NCBI GenBank assembly: GCA_003221615.1
Contig: QHSQ01000171.1
Location: 1-35,206, forward strand
Reading direction: 5' to 3'
Source: Candidatus Rokuibacteriota bacterium
GTDB lineage: Bacteria; Methylomirabilota; Methylomirabilia; Rokubacteriales; CSP1-6
Length of the DNA: 35,206 nt
Shown here: in pieces, positions 15,748 to 24,867 of the stretch
How positions within the stretch are numbered: the first letter of the stretch is position 1
How the letters are laid out: every line of letters begins with the position of its first letter
Notes under the pieces: generated by a model
Databases searched by the model: none
Told to the model about the DNA's origin: nothing
Seen by the model: only the letters and a program-made list of their open reading frames with translations
Made by a program: the position numbers and the translations under genes

Positions 15748-16668
15748 CTAGTCGAGCCGCTTCAGGTATTGGCCGACAAAATCGAAGTCGACGATCCGGC
15801 AGTACGCGTCGCTGAGCTGCCGCGTGATCGGCCCTGGAATCGAGGACCCGACGCGAACGTCGTTCACACTCTGCACCGGACAGATGCAGAGGCTGGTCGA
15901 TGTCAAAAAGGCCTCTTCGGCGTTGTACGCGTCGTAGAGATCGAGGTCCTTCTCCACGACCGTGACACCGAGTCCGCGCGCGAGCTCGATCACGGTTTCG
16001 CGGCTGATGCCGGCAAGCACGTATTGCTCGCGAGGGGTGTACAGGGTTCCCCCACGGACCACGAAGATATTGCTGCCCATGCCCTCGGCTAGATTGCCGT
16101 TCGTGTCGAGAAGTACCGCCCACGCTTCGGGGTCCCGAGCTTTCACCTCGAGATTCGCTGCGATCACATTCAGATAGTTGTGCGTCTTGACGCGCGGCGA
16201 AAGGGCTTCCGGCGAAGCGCGACGGATCGACGGTGTCAGCACGCGAATTCCGTCGCGGTAGAGCGACGCTCGCTCCCGGAGGGGCAGCGGCACACATTCG
16301 ACGATGACGGTCGATCCCTCATGGCCAAAGATCTTCTGATCGGACGGATCGAGCCCGCGCGAGACGCGCTGCGTGACCCAGTAGTCGTCGTTGGGTTCGA
16401 GGAGCGGCAGATTCCGCCGGAGCACCTCCTCGGTGACCTCGGCCATTGTCGCCGGCGGCAGCCCGGGATCGATGCGTAGATAGCGCAGAGACCGATACAG
16501 TCGGTCGATGTGCTCTCGCACCTTGAAAATGCGATGGCCAAAGGTGCGCGTGGTGTCGAAGACCGCGTCGCCATACTTGAAGCCACGGTCCCGGAACGGG
16601 ACGAGGACCTCTGATTCGAGGAGAAAACGTCCATTGAAGTATGCGATACGTCCGGGCACCTTCGTCAT
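15748..16668 (-). CDS. Class IV (fold-type IV) PLP aminotransferase, BCAT/DAAT-like
   Basis: A 306-residue PLP enzyme. The ATG at 16668 is chosen because GGAGGT lies 7 bases upstream; the frame extends further, but without a site. It shows the fold-type IV pattern: YFNGRF at the start, FRDRGFKYGDAVFDTTRT, the PLP lysine K161 in RVKTHNYLN, E195 in NGNLAEGMGSNIFVV and STSLCICPVQSV. Family members are branched-chain aminotransferase, D-amino-acid aminotransferase and 4-amino-4-deoxychorismate lyase. Which one applies is unclear; the E-x-x-x-SNIF segment fits the whole class. It lies between the TauD dioxygenase (122 bp upstream) and the solute-binding protein. Confidence 0.9.
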   Translation of the reverse strand: MTKVPGRIAYFNGRFLLESEVLVPFRDRGFKYGDAVFDTTRTFGHRIFKVREHIDRLYRSLRYLRIDPGLPPATMAEVTEEVLRRNLPLLEPNDDYWVTQRVSRGLDPSDQKIFGHEGSTVIVECVPLPLRERASLYRDGIRVLTPSIRRASPEALSPRVKTHNYLNVIAANLEVKARDPEAWAVLLDTNGNLAEGMGSNIFVVRGGTLYTPREQYVLAGISRETVIELARGLGVTVVEKDLDLYDAYNAEEAFLTSTSLCICPVQSVNDVRVGSSIPGPITRQLSDAYCRIVDFDFVGQYLKRLD

Positions 16669-16790
16669 CTTGCGGACCTCCGCGCGTGACAGCGTTCTGC
16701 CTCTCTTCGGTGCGGATGCTACCACACCGATCGTTTCGCCCTGCGGGCCTGACGCCCCATGCCCTCCGGCGCGAGAGCCAGAACGCGCAC

Positions 16791-17636
16791 TCAGTTCAGA
16801 TATACGATCGTGCGCAGCATGATGCGGCGCTCATTCGGGCGGTAGTCGCCAGCGCCGCGGTGCATCGTGGCCCGCTCGTCCCACATCAGCACATCGCCGA
16901 CGCGCCAGCGGTGGTAATAGACAAAGCGCTCCTGGGTGGCGTGTTCGGCGAGCTCCTCGATCAGCGGCCAGGCCTCCTCCCGCTTCATGCCGACGAAGCC
17001 ATGCGTGTGCATGGGATTGACGAATAGGATCGGCCGTCCGGTTACCGGATGCCGCGTGACCGCCGGCCACGGCACTTCTTGATACTTCTTCTCGGTCACG
17101 CCCTTGTCGTCGCCATACAAACGCTCTCCGGCGGGACCAGTGCTGCGGCCGTGCAGACCGGTGAGCCCTGACAGAAGCTGCTTCCTTGCCTCGGGCAGCG
17201 CCTCGAACGCCGCGCCCATGTCGGCGAACATGGTGCCGCCCTTCTCCGAGGGCACCTCCTTGGCATGCAGCATCGCCAGCAGCGGGAGTGTGTCCTCGTA
17301 GGTCGAATCGGTGTGCCAGTCGGTGGCGCGCTTCACGCCGTACCAATCGGTCTTGCCCGTCTCGTCCACGTTGGTCAGCCAGGAAACCTCCGGACAATCG
17401 GCGTGGCGATACTTGATCAGCGCGTGGGGGCGCGGGGTACCGAAACGCCGGCCGAAGGCCGCGAGCTCGGCCGCGCCCACATCCTGGTCCCGGAACACTA
17501 GCACCGGATGCTCCGCAAAGACCCCTTGGATCCAGGCAAAGATGCCGTCCTCGAGAGGCTTTGACAGATCGATCCCGAGGGCCTCGGTCCCCAGCGCTGC
17601 ACCGAGCGGGCGGAGTTGTGGTGCCTGTGTTGTCAT
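16791..17636 (-). CDS. TauD/TfdA-family Fe(II)/2-oxoglutarate dioxygenase
   Basis: A 281-residue cytosolic dioxygenase. The ATG at 17636 follows GGAGGATT, giving the standard family N-terminus LRPLGAALGTEALGIDLSKP. The iron triad is visible as H108-x-D110 (DWHTDSTYED) and H259 (MHRGAGDYRPNERR), with the 2-oxoglutarate-binding Arg just after it. The middle segment PAVTRHPVTGRPILFVNP is typical of TauD/TfdA. These enzymes hydroxylate a substrate to release, for example, sulfite from taurine or glyoxylate from 2,4-D. It is read divergently from the DUF899 gene, so 17637-17900 holds two promoters. The substrate is not evident. Confidence 0.92.
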   Translation of the reverse strand: MTTQAPQLRPLGAALGTEALGIDLSKPLEDGIFAWIQGVFAEHPVLVFRDQDVGAAELAAFGRRFGTPRPHALIKYRHADCPEVSWLTNVDETGKTDWYGVKRATDWHTDSTYEDTLPLLAMLHAKEVPSEKGGTMFADMGAAFEALPEARKQLLSGLTGLHGRSTGPAGERLYGDDKGVTEKKYQEVPWPAVTRHPVTGRPILFVNPMHTHGFVGMKREEAWPLIEELAEHATQERFVYYHRWRVGDVLMWDERATMHRGAGDYRPNERRIMLRTIVYLN

Positions 17637-17900
17637 GACCAATCCTCCATGGTTGCCGGGAATTATATCCCTCACTTCCTCGCTGTGGCGCAGCCGCCCC
17701 CTCGAGCATCGCCCGCCGCAATTGGCGAGAGATCTGGCCGCCGAGATCTCGGCGGCCGACGGACGTGGAAGCTCAGTGAATTGGCCTGGTCGTTCGGACA
17801 CGAACTGGCTCTTCACGCGAGTCTTTTCGATCCTATCCTAGGTCCGAGGCGGCCCGGAGCCCGGGCGCAGAGTCGCGAGAGCTCGAGGAGGAGGGATCAC

Positions 17901-18623
17901 ATGGCAACTCACAAGGTGGTGAAACACGAGGAGTGGCTCACGGCACGGAAGAAGCACCTGACGAAGGAGAAGGAGTTCACCCGGATGCGTGACCAGCTGA
18001 GCCGGGAGCGGCGCGAGCTGCCCTGGGAGCTCGTCGACAAGCAATACACCTTTCAGGGCGAGCGCGGGACGCAGACGCTCAGCGACGTCTTCGAGGGACG
18101 CGGCCAGCTGGTTGTCTATCACGCGATGTTCAATCCCGACACCGCGGGGCCCCATACGCCCTGGACGGCCGACGCGCCCTGCTTCGTATGCTCCTTCTGG
18201 ATGGACAACTTCAACGGAATCACGGTCCACCTGAATCACCGCGACATCACAATGGCCGCGGTCTCGCGGGCTCCCTACCCGAAGCTTGCCGCCTACAAGA
18301 AACGGATGGGCTGGGGCTTTCCGTGGCTGTCATCGCTCGGCAGCGACTTCAACGTGGACCATCGCGTCTCGTTCACCGATGAGAAGGCCGAGAAGGTCGA
18401 CTACAACTACCGGCTCCGCCCGTGGGGGCTGACCGAGGCACCCGGCATCAGCGTGTTCCTGAAGGACGGCGGCCAGATCTACCACACGTATTCGACCTAT
18501 GAGCGTGGGCTCGACATGTTGAACGTCGCCTACCACTACATGGATCTCGTACCGAAGGGCCGCGATGAGGGCGACTCCGGCGCGACTGGGTGGGTTCGCC
18601 GTCGCGACGAGTATCAGGGCTGA
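17901..18623 (+). CDS. DUF899 family thioredoxin-like protein
   Basis: A 240-residue cytosolic protein of the DUF899 family, a thioredoxin-fold group. The ATG at 17901 has a strong GAGGAGGAGGGA upstream. Family marks are EWLTARKKHLTKEKEFTR, RRELPWELVDKQYTF, then DAPCFVCSFWMDN with a CxxC at 94-97, and the C-terminal TYSTYERGLDMLN. The CxxC sits where thioredoxin-fold proteins carry their redox site. Biochemistry of the family is little known. The stop overlaps the next start as TGATG, so the DUF2182 gene is probably translationally coupled. Confidence 0.9.
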   Translation: MATHKVVKHEEWLTARKKHLTKEKEFTRMRDQLSRERRELPWELVDKQYTFQGERGTQTLSDVFEGRGQLVVYHAMFNPDTAGPHTPWTADAPCFVCSFWMDNFNGITVHLNHRDITMAAVSRAPYPKLAAYKKRMGWGFPWLSSLGSDFNVDHRVSFTDEKAEKVDYNYRLRPWGLTEAPGISVFLKDGGQIYHTYSTYERGLDMLNVAYHYMDLVPKGRDEGDSGATGWVRRRDEYQG

Positions 18624-19432
18624 TGGATAGCGGCCGACTCCTTCTGGCGATCGGGATGGTCAGGCAAGCGAGGCCAGCCGGATTCTGTCCAGCGTGCCGA
18701 GTGCTGATGAAGGCCCTCGACGCCCGACAGGAACTGGCCAAACCTACGATCGCCGCATTGGTCGTCCTCGCGGTCGCCGGCGTTGCGTGGGCGGCCATGG
18801 TCCAGCAATCGTGCTCGATGGCCGGAATGGACGGAATGGACATGGGCCTCGGCCCGATCGAGTCCTTCGCCGCGACCTGGGTCGTGATGATGGCGGCGAT
18901 GATGCTGCCCTCGGCGATCCCGGTGGTCCTCGAGTTCGCGCGAACGGCCGAACGGCGACGGGGATGGCAGGTCGCCACTGGAGTGCTTGCGGGCACGTAC
19001 CTCGGCGTGTGGCTGGTGTTTGGCGTGGTGTGCTACGCGGTCTACACCGCCCTGAGAATGCCCTGGCCCAACCAGGATGTGGTCGTTGGAGTGGCGCTGG
19101 CTCTGGCCGGCGTTTATTCTGCCAGCCCGATCAAACGGGCGAGCCAGGCCCGGTGCCGCGAGCTATGTGCGCTGCATGGGCCGCTTCCCTTCAACCTGAT
19201 GCGGAGCGCTGCTGTCGCGGGCACGCGCTACGGCCTCAGCTGCCTTGGATGCAGCGCGGCGCTCATGGTGGCCATGGTCCTTCTCGGGATGTCCAGTCTG
19301 TGGTGGGCGGTGATCCTGGGCATCGTCGTCCTCATCTACAAGCTCGCGCCTCCGCTGCGAATGCGATACGAACTGGTCCTCTCGGCCGCACTGGTGGCGC
19401 TCGGCGTGGCTCACGTGATGATGGTCATTTGA
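18623..19432 (+). CDS. DUF2182 integral membrane protein (metal-binding-like)
   Basis: A 269-residue protein with about six transmembrane helices. It carries the DUF2182 hallmark region: a Met-rich loop SCSMAGMDGMDMG, then AATWVVMMAAMMLPSAIPVV, and later GLSCLGCSAALMVAMVLLGM. The methionine cluster suggests soft-metal binding, often annotated as a predicted metal-binding membrane protein; the role is not established. I place the start at the ATG overlapping the DUF899 stop. A later ATG at 18707 would remove 28 residues including an FCPACR Cys pair and fits the usual N-terminus equally well. Its stop lies 26 bp from the facing SMP-30 gene, without an obvious shared terminator. Confidence 0.84.
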   Translation: MDSGRLLLAIGMVRQARPAGFCPACRVLMKALDARQELAKPTIAALVVLAVAGVAWAAMVQQSCSMAGMDGMDMGLGPIESFAATWVVMMAAMMLPSAIPVVLEFARTAERRRGWQVATGVLAGTYLGVWLVFGVVCYAVYTALRMPWPNQDVVVGVALALAGVYSASPIKRASQARCRELCALHGPLPFNLMRSAAVAGTRYGLSCLGCSAALMVAMVLLGMSSLWWAVILGIVVLIYKLAPPLRMRYELVLSAALVALGVAHVMMVI

Positions 19433-19458
19433 GCCTCCGACGGCGGCCGAGGGTCTTC

Positions 19459-20682
19459 TCAGCTTGGCGCAGCGCCCTGCGTGTTGACGTATAGGGCGTA
19501 GAGCGACTGGCTGCCGCACATGAACAACCGATTACGCTTCGGGCCGCCGAACGCGATGTTCGCGCACACTTCGGGCAGCCGAATGCGTCCGATGAGTTTG
19601 CTCTCCGGGGTCCACACGGTCACGCCGCTGTAGCCGAGACCGCGTCCACCCGGATTGCCGTTGCTCGACACCCAGACGTTCCCGTCGATGTCACAGCGGG
19701 CTCCGTCGGGGCCGCACTTGATGCCATCGACCATGAAGTCACTGAAGAGCTTCTGGCTCGACAGCTTGTTGTCCGCGCCGACGTCGAACACGTGCATGTC
19801 GCGCTTGCCGCCTGGGCCCTTGTCTCCAGGACCGGGGCCGGTGCTGATGACGTAGAGCTTCTTGAAGTCGGGCGAGAAGGTCAGGCCGTTTGGGTTGGGC
19901 AGCTGGTCTTCGCTGACAACGCGGTCGAGGCGACCGCTCGGATCGGCGCGATACACGGCCGTGGGCAGCTCACGCTTGAGGTTCGCGACTTCGGGCGGTT
20001 GTCCGAGACGATGCTTGAAACGGCCCATCGGATTGCTCGGGCCACCAGGCGCGTCGGGCGTGCCTTCGTACAGCTGGCCACCATACGGCGGATCGGTGAA
20101 CCAGTAGCTACCGTCGGGATGTGGCACGATGTCATTCGGCGAGTTGAGTCGCTTGCCCTGGTATGAGTCGGCGATGATCGTGACGGAGCCATCGTGCTCG
20201 TACCGAACGACGCGTCTGGTCAAGTGCTCGCAGGAGAGCTGGCGGCCCTGGAAGTCGAACGTGTTGCCGTTGCTGTTGTTCGACGGCATGCGGAAAACCT
20301 TCACGCTCCCATCGTCTTCGAGCCAGCGGAGCTGCCGATTGTTCGGGATGTCGCTCCAGACGAGATAGCGTCCTTGCCCGCACCACGCCGGGCCTTCCGA
20401 CCAGAGCGCGCCCGTCCACAGCCGCTTGATCGGCGTGTTGCCCTGCCGGTAACGGTTGAACAGCGGATCGATCGTGATCACGTCGGGATCGACGTACGTG
20501 GTCGGGTTTGCATCAGGCGACCAGTCGCGCGGGGGTGTGGTGATCGTGCTCGCCGGCTCGGCGGGTTTGCCGGCCGGTGGCGCCTGCGCCCTCACGACGA
20601 TGGGGGCGAGCGTCACGGTCCCTGTGAGAGCCCCTGCCGCACCGACGAATTTTCGCCGCGTGATCAGGCTACCGTTGTCCAA
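19459..20682 (-). CDS. Tat-exported SMP-30/gluconolactonase family protein
   Basis: A 407-residue six-bladed beta-propeller lactonase-type protein. The start is TTG at 20682, supported by AAGGAGGA 6-7 bases upstream. The N-terminus is a twin-arginine signal (ITRRKFVGAAGALTGTVTL, cleavage near VRAQA), so the enzyme folds before export. Metal-site residues of the SMP-30 family can be seen in LWSEGPAW (Glu), LNSPNDIVPHPDGS (Asn), NPNGLTFSPD (Asn) and MVDGIKCGPDG (Asp). Family members hydrolyse sugar lactones or organophosphates in a divalent-metal-dependent way. It is divergent from the dioxygenase gene at 20883; the 200-bp gap holds both promoters. Substrate unknown. Confidence 0.89.
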   Translation of the reverse strand: MDNGSLITRRKFVGAAGALTGTVTLAPIVVRAQAPPAGKPAEPASTITTPPRDWSPDANPTTYVDPDVITIDPLFNRYRQGNTPIKRLWTGALWSEGPAWCGQGRYLVWSDIPNNRQLRWLEDDGSVKVFRMPSNNSNGNTFDFQGRQLSCEHLTRRVVRYEHDGSVTIIADSYQGKRLNSPNDIVPHPDGSYWFTDPPYGGQLYEGTPDAPGGPSNPMGRFKHRLGQPPEVANLKRELPTAVYRADPSGRLDRVVSEDQLPNPNGLTFSPDFKKLYVISTGPGPGDKGPGGKRDMHVFDVGADNKLSSQKLFSDFMVDGIKCGPDGARCDIDGNVWVSSNGNPGGRGLGYSGVTVWTPESKLIGRIRLPEVCANIAFGGPKRNRLFMCGSQSLYALYVNTQGAAPS

Positions 20683-20882
20683 TGGCGGTCCTCCTTGACC
20701 GGAAAGACAAGGCCACTGCTCGCTCCGTTGCGTTCCACGACGAAAACCGTATCAGAGGGGTCTGGCGAGTCCCGAAGGAATAGTGATCCTGACCTTGTCA
20801 ACGGGGAATCGCTGGTCTAGAGTCGCGGCCATCGACTCCAGAGGCGAAGGCTGAGCCGTACCCGCGTCATCAGGAGGGGAAG

Positions 20883-21797
20883 ATGCCTTACAGAATCTCT
20901 CGACTGGGCACCGTGGAAATCCGCAGCCTCGACCTCGACCGCGATCTCGACTATTACGTGAATGTTTTGGGACTGCAGTTGACGGGGCACGAAGGGAGAA
21001 CCGCGTACCTCAAGGGCTGGGACGAACGCCACGCGTACTCGCTGATTCTGACCGAGGCTGACCGAGCGGGGATGGTTCGGCTGGCTTTTCGGACCGTCGA
21101 TCCCGAGGACCTCGACTACTACGAAAACCGCCTACGGCGATTCAGCGTCAAGTACGACATCGTCCCCGAAGATTACCGGCGCGGCCGCGCGCTTCGCTTC
21201 ACCGCGCCCTCGGGTCACGTCGTCGAGCTCTACAACGAGATGGATTACACGGGGAACATCTTGCCTTCCGTCAACCCCGCTCCGTGGCCAGAAGGCCTCA
21301 AGGGAATCGCGCCTCCGCGTCTGGATCACACGCTCGTGACGGCGCCCGATCCCCCCAAGGCGATCCAGTTCTTTCAGGAGGTCCTCGAATTCCGCGTGAG
21401 CGAGATGCTCGTCAATCCTGAGGGGGTGCCAATCGCCGCATGGCTCTGGCAACGGCCCTCGCCACACGACATCGCGATCGTGCCGGGGCGGGCCGGCGGA
21501 TTTCACCATGCTGCATTCGCCGTGGATTCCGCCGAAGCGCTCTTCCGCGCGGCGGATATCCTGACGATGCACAAGGCCCGGATCGACTATGGCCCCGGCC
21601 GTCATGGGATCACGCGGGGCACGACGATCTACTTCTTCGATCCGTCCGGCAACCGGCTCGAGACCTTTGGCGGCTACACTGCCTACCAGATGGATCCGGA
21701 TTGCCGGGCGATCAAATGGACGACGGACCAAATTGGGCCCGCCGTCTTCTACTATTCCCAGGAGCTGAACGAGACGTTCCTGAGCGTCTACACATAA
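20883..21797 (+). CDS. Catechol 2,3-dioxygenase-like extradiol dioxygenase (VOC family)
   Basis: At 304 residues the length matches XylE-type catechol 2,3-dioxygenases. Two glyoxalase/VOC modules are present; the C-terminal one supplies Fe(II) ligands H149 (RLDHTLV), H209 (GGFHHAAF) and E260 (GNRLETFGG), spaced nearly as in XylE (153, 214, 265). The ring-cleavage signature GITRGTTIYFFDPSGNRLE is intact. It would open catechol-type rings next to the two hydroxyls (meta cleavage) in the cytosol. The ATG has GGAGGGGAAG upstream. Directly downstream are a ferredoxin-like remnant and a broken binding-protein gene; XylT-type ferredoxins that reactivate this enzyme class often sit beside it, so the loss is relevant. 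Confidence 0.92.
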   Translation: MPYRISRLGTVEIRSLDLDRDLDYYVNVLGLQLTGHEGRTAYLKGWDERHAYSLILTEADRAGMVRLAFRTVDPEDLDYYENRLRRFSVKYDIVPEDYRRGRALRFTAPSGHVVELYNEMDYTGNILPSVNPAPWPEGLKGIAPPRLDHTLVTAPDPPKAIQFFQEVLEFRVSEMLVNPEGVPIAAWLWQRPSPHDIAIVPGRAGGFHHAAFAVDSAEALFRAADILTMHKARIDYGPGRHGITRGTTIYFFDPSGNRLETFGGYTAYQMDPDCRAIKWTTDQIGPAVFYYSQELNETFLSVYT

Positions 21798-21854
21798 GTC
21801 GTGGCCGCGGACGACAGCCGTACAAACCGCCGCGCGCACGCCGTCGGTCTGTAC

Positions 21855-22031
21855 ATGATCAGCTTCAGCCCGTTCGGAGATCCTGTCGTATGCCGTGGCG
21901 ACGAAACCGTGTTATCCGCCATCTTGAGATCTGGGGCGAAGGTTCTCTTCGGGTGGCACCCTGACGTCGATCCGACGCGCGGCAAACGCATCTGCCGCGG
22001 GCTTGTCTATCACGTCGCAGTTGAGAGATGA
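21855..22031 (+). pseudogene. Truncated plant-type [2Fe-2S] ferredoxin-like remnant
   Basis: The frame encodes SPFGDPVVCRGDETVLSAIL followed by RSGAKVLFG, the N-terminal half of a plant-type 2Fe-2S ferredoxin domain. At the point where the cluster motif CxxGxCGxC should begin, it switches to WHPDVDPTRGKRICRG and ends, so the iron-sulfur ligands are missing. I read it as the surviving 5' part of a ferredoxin gene, possibly of the XylT type found near catechol 2,3-dioxygenases. Protein function is unlikely. Confidence 0.45.
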
Positions 22032-22054
22032 TCCCGGGGGCGAGAGAGGATACG

Positions 22055-22758
22055 ATGCGACTCACCGTTGCTGACGCGATCTCTCCTTCCTACTTCGTGG
22101 CCATCGCCGCCATACAGCTTGGGTTCTTTCAGCAGGAAGGCGTCGACATGGAGTTCGTCTTCTCGCCGCCGAATCCATCGCAGGCCCTGAAGGACGGGAC
22201 GATCGACTTCTTCGGCGGCTCTCCGTACACAGGGCTGCGGACCTTCCCGGGATGGCGTGGCGGCGTACTTCTGTGCGCGCTCTCGCACTACACCTACTGG
22301 TTCCTGGCGATCCGTTCCGCGGCTACTGGGGCAACGGCCTGCGGGCGGATCTGGGAGTAAAGCGGGGCATCGCCAAGATCCTGCTCGATGTGCGCCGAGG
22401 CGACGGGCCGCCCGCGGCCCGCCACTGGACCTTCCCCGCACTCGCGACCACGGAGCGACTCGTCAGGGAGCATCCGGAGATAGCCGCAGGCGCCGTGCGG
22501 GCCATCGTGAAAACCCAGCGGGCGCTGCGCGCCAACCCGCCGCTGGCCGTGAAGGCCGCGCAACGACTGTTTCCCGCCGAGGAGGCCGGTCTCATCGCGT
22601 ACGAGGTCGCGCGAGATGGTCCCTTCTACGACGCGACCATCAGCGAGGAGATGGTCACCCACATCAGCCGGTTCGCCCGCGAGATCGGTGCCCTCGAAGG
22701 GCAGGTCAAATACGACGAAGTGGTCGCGACCCAGTTCGCCGCTCTCTGGAAAGGGTAA
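22055..22758 (+). pseudogene. Broken ABC transporter substrate-binding protein (NMT1/SsuA-like), internal deletion
   Basis: A gene with a good start (ATG 22055 behind GAGAGAGGA) encodes VADAISPSYFVAIAAIQLGF and continues to LLCALSHYTYWFLAIRS, the N-terminal lobe of an NMT1/thiamine- or sulfonate-type binding protein. It then runs into a TAA at 22358. The C-terminal lobe appears in another frame from about 22323 (RGYWGNGLRADLGVKRG, then TFPALATTERLVREHPE) to TAA at 22758. The two parts total about 230 residues against the usual 310-330, so an internal deletion of roughly 80-90 codons with a frame change is the simplest reading. No signal peptide is seen. It precedes the molybdopterin oxidoreductase by 50 bp. 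Confidence 0.75.
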
Positions 22759-22808
22759 GACCACACGATGAGCCTCGCGTCGTTGATCCACGCTACCCGG
22801 AGGACTCG

Positions 22809-24833
22809 ATGAGCACCGTGGTGCGCACGATGTGTCCGATGAACTGCCACCCCACACTCTGCGGGATGCTCGTCGAGATCGAGGACGGCCGGGTGCGGTC
22901 CGTCAAGGGCGATCCGGACAATCCCGACAGCCAGGGGTTCCTCTGCATCCGCGGGCACGCTTCAAGGGAGATCATCGACAACCCGGCGCGGCTGCTCCAT
23001 CCCATGGTGCGCGACCGGCGCGGCATCGGCGACTGGCGGCGCGCCAGCTGGGACGAGGTGCTCGACCGGATCGCCGAACGGATGCGCGAGGCCGGCCGGC
23101 AGGCGGTGGCCACGTGGACGGGCCACGGCGTCGCCGCCAACAACTACGGCGTGCGGCTCACCGGCAACCTCGTTCGCCGCTTCGCCAATCTCTACGGCTG
23201 CCAGACGTGGAGCGCGCAGATGATCTGCTGGGGACTGGGCGGCTTCGGTCTTGGCCTCACGGGCCTGCTGGAGACGAGCACCAAGGAGGACATGGGCGCC
23301 CACGCCAATCTCATCGTCCTCTGGGGCGCCAACCTGGCCAGCCAGCCGAACACCGCGCGCCACGTGGCCGCGGCCCGCCGGCGCGGCGCCCACGTCGTCA
23401 CCGTGGACGTGCGCGAGACCGAGGCGGCCGCCCAGTCCGACGAGGTCTTCGTGCTCCGCCCCGGAACAGACGCGGCGCTGGCCCTGGCGATGATGCACGT
23501 GATCGTGCGCGAGGGCCTGCACGATCGCGCGTTTGTCGAGCGGCACACGCTCGGCTTCGACGAGCTGGCGGCCCACGCGCGCGCGCACTCGCCGGCGTGG
23601 GCGGAGCCGATCACCGGCATCCCCGCCGCGCGCATCGAGGCCCTCGCGCGCCGCTACGCGACCACGCGTCCGGCGATGATCGTGATCGGTGGCAGCTCGA
23701 TGTACAAGGGCGCCAACGGCGCGCAGGCGGGCCGCACCATCGCCTGCCTGCCGGCGCTCACCGGCAACCTCGGCGTTCCCGGCGGCGGCTTCGGCCCTCG
23801 CCACGGCTCGAGCTCGCACGGCCAGGCGCTGGCCAGCATCGCCGCCAACGACCGGAGGCCGCCCGGCGACTACGTCATCGACCAGATGCCTCGCATCACC
23901 GAGGCGCTCGTCGAGGGACGCATCCGAGTCATGCTGCTGTGGGGCACCAACATGGTCTCGTCGTTCGCCGACGCCAGCCGCGTCGCGGAGGGGCTGCGTC
24001 TCTGTGATCTCGTGGCGGTGCACGATCTGTTCATGAACGACACCGCGCGCGAGTGCGCGGACGTGCTCCTGCCCGCCACCTCGTGGCTGGAGGAGCTGGG
24101 CATGAAAGGCACGAACACCCATCTCTACCTGATGCCGCAAGCCCTCGAGCCGCCCGGTGAGGCGCGCTCCGCGTCGTGGGTGCTGCGCGAGCTGGCGCGG
24201 CGGCTCGGCCTCGACGACTTCTTCCCCTGGGCGTCGGACGAGGACATGATCGACGCCGTCCTCGACCACCCCGCCACCGGCCACGCGACCGTCGCCCGGA
24301 TCCGCGCCGCCGGCGGCATCCATCCGATGAACGTCTCGCACGTCGCCTATCCGACCTTCGCGTTCGACACGCCGTCGGGGAAGGTCGAGTTCCTCTCCGA
24401 GCGCGCAAAGCGCCACGGGCTGCCGGCGCTGCCCGTGTACGAGCCGCTGCCGTCGTCACCCTACCCGCTGATCTTCCGGCAGGGACGCACGCTCACGCAC
24501 TTCCACGGCTTCTACGACCACGGGCGCGCGCTACCGTCGCTGGCCAGGGCCGACTCCGGGCCCGTGCTGTGGATCTCGCCGGCCGACGCCGCCGCGCGCG
24601 GTGTGACCGACGGCGCGGCGATCCGGATCCACAACGAACGCGGAGCGCTCGAGGCTCGAGCGCGCGTGACCGAGAAGGTCCCCGCAGGCACCGTATGGAT
24701 GCGCGACGGCTGGCGCGGGGTCAATGACCTCACCAGCGGGGCGCCGGCCGTCCCAGACGAGGCGTGCGCGCTCTTCCCCTTCACCGTGGGGCAGTCCGCC
24801 TACGACGCTCGCGTCGAGGTCTCGCCGCTGTGA
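22809..24833 (+). CDS. Molybdopterin-dependent oxidoreductase (DMSO reductase superfamily)
   Basis: A 674-residue bis-MGD enzyme starting at ATG 22809 (GGAGG 7 bases upstream); the longer open frame upstream crosses the pseudogene and is ignored. C9, C13, C18 and C46 form the N-terminal 4Fe-4S site (MCPMNCHPTLCG then FLCIRG). C140 (QMICWGLGG) is placed where NapA or formate dehydrogenase has its Mo-ligating Cys or Sec. Middle segments VLWGANLASQPN and MLLWGTNMVSS, and the C-terminal cofactor-capping domain after GRTLTHFHGFYDHGR, fit the family. No Tat signal is seen, so it is probably cytosolic. No electron-transfer subunit or chaperone is adjacent. Substrate is undetermined. Confidence 0.92.
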   Translation: MSTVVRTMCPMNCHPTLCGMLVEIEDGRVRSVKGDPDNPDSQGFLCIRGHASREIIDNPARLLHPMVRDRRGIGDWRRASWDEVLDRIAERMREAGRQAVATWTGHGVAANNYGVRLTGNLVRRFANLYGCQTWSAQMICWGLGGFGLGLTGLLETSTKEDMGAHANLIVLWGANLASQPNTARHVAAARRRGAHVVTVDVRETEAAAQSDEVFVLRPGTDAALALAMMHVIVREGLHDRAFVERHTLGFDELAAHARAHSPAWAEPITGIPAARIEALARRYATTRPAMIVIGGSSMYKGANGAQAGRTIACLPALTGNLGVPGGGFGPRHGSSSHGQALASIAANDRRPPGDYVIDQMPRITEALVEGRIRVMLLWGTNMVSSFADASRVAEGLRLCDLVAVHDLFMNDTARECADVLLPATSWLEELGMKGTNTHLYLMPQALEPPGEARSASWVLRELARRLGLDDFFPWASDEDMIDAVLDHPATGHATVARIRAAGGIHPMNVSHVAYPTFAFDTPSGKVEFLSERAKRHGLPALPVYEPLPSSPYPLIFRQGRTLTHFHGFYDHGRALPSLARADSGPVLWISPADAAARGVTDGAAIRIHNERGALEARARVTEKVPAGTVWMRDGWRGVNDLTSGAPAVPDEACALFPFTVGQSAYDARVEVSPL

Positions 24834-24867
24834 TGCGGGCGAGGAGCTAGACGCGGCGCTTGGCACG

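Noticed and set aside
22055-22758. Selenocysteine read-through to explain the split binding-protein gene
   Set aside because: The stop is TAA and the two parts are in different frames; the middle of the protein is missing.
22257-22808. N-terminal 184-residue extension of the molybdopterin oxidoreductase
   Set aside because: It crosses the broken binding-protein gene in the wrong frame; ATG 22809 has a good ribosome binding site and the Cys motif follows at residue 9.
22962-24416. 484-residue minus-strand ORF opposite the molybdopterin oxidoreductase
   Set aside because: Antisense frame kept open by high GC; no recognisable domain.
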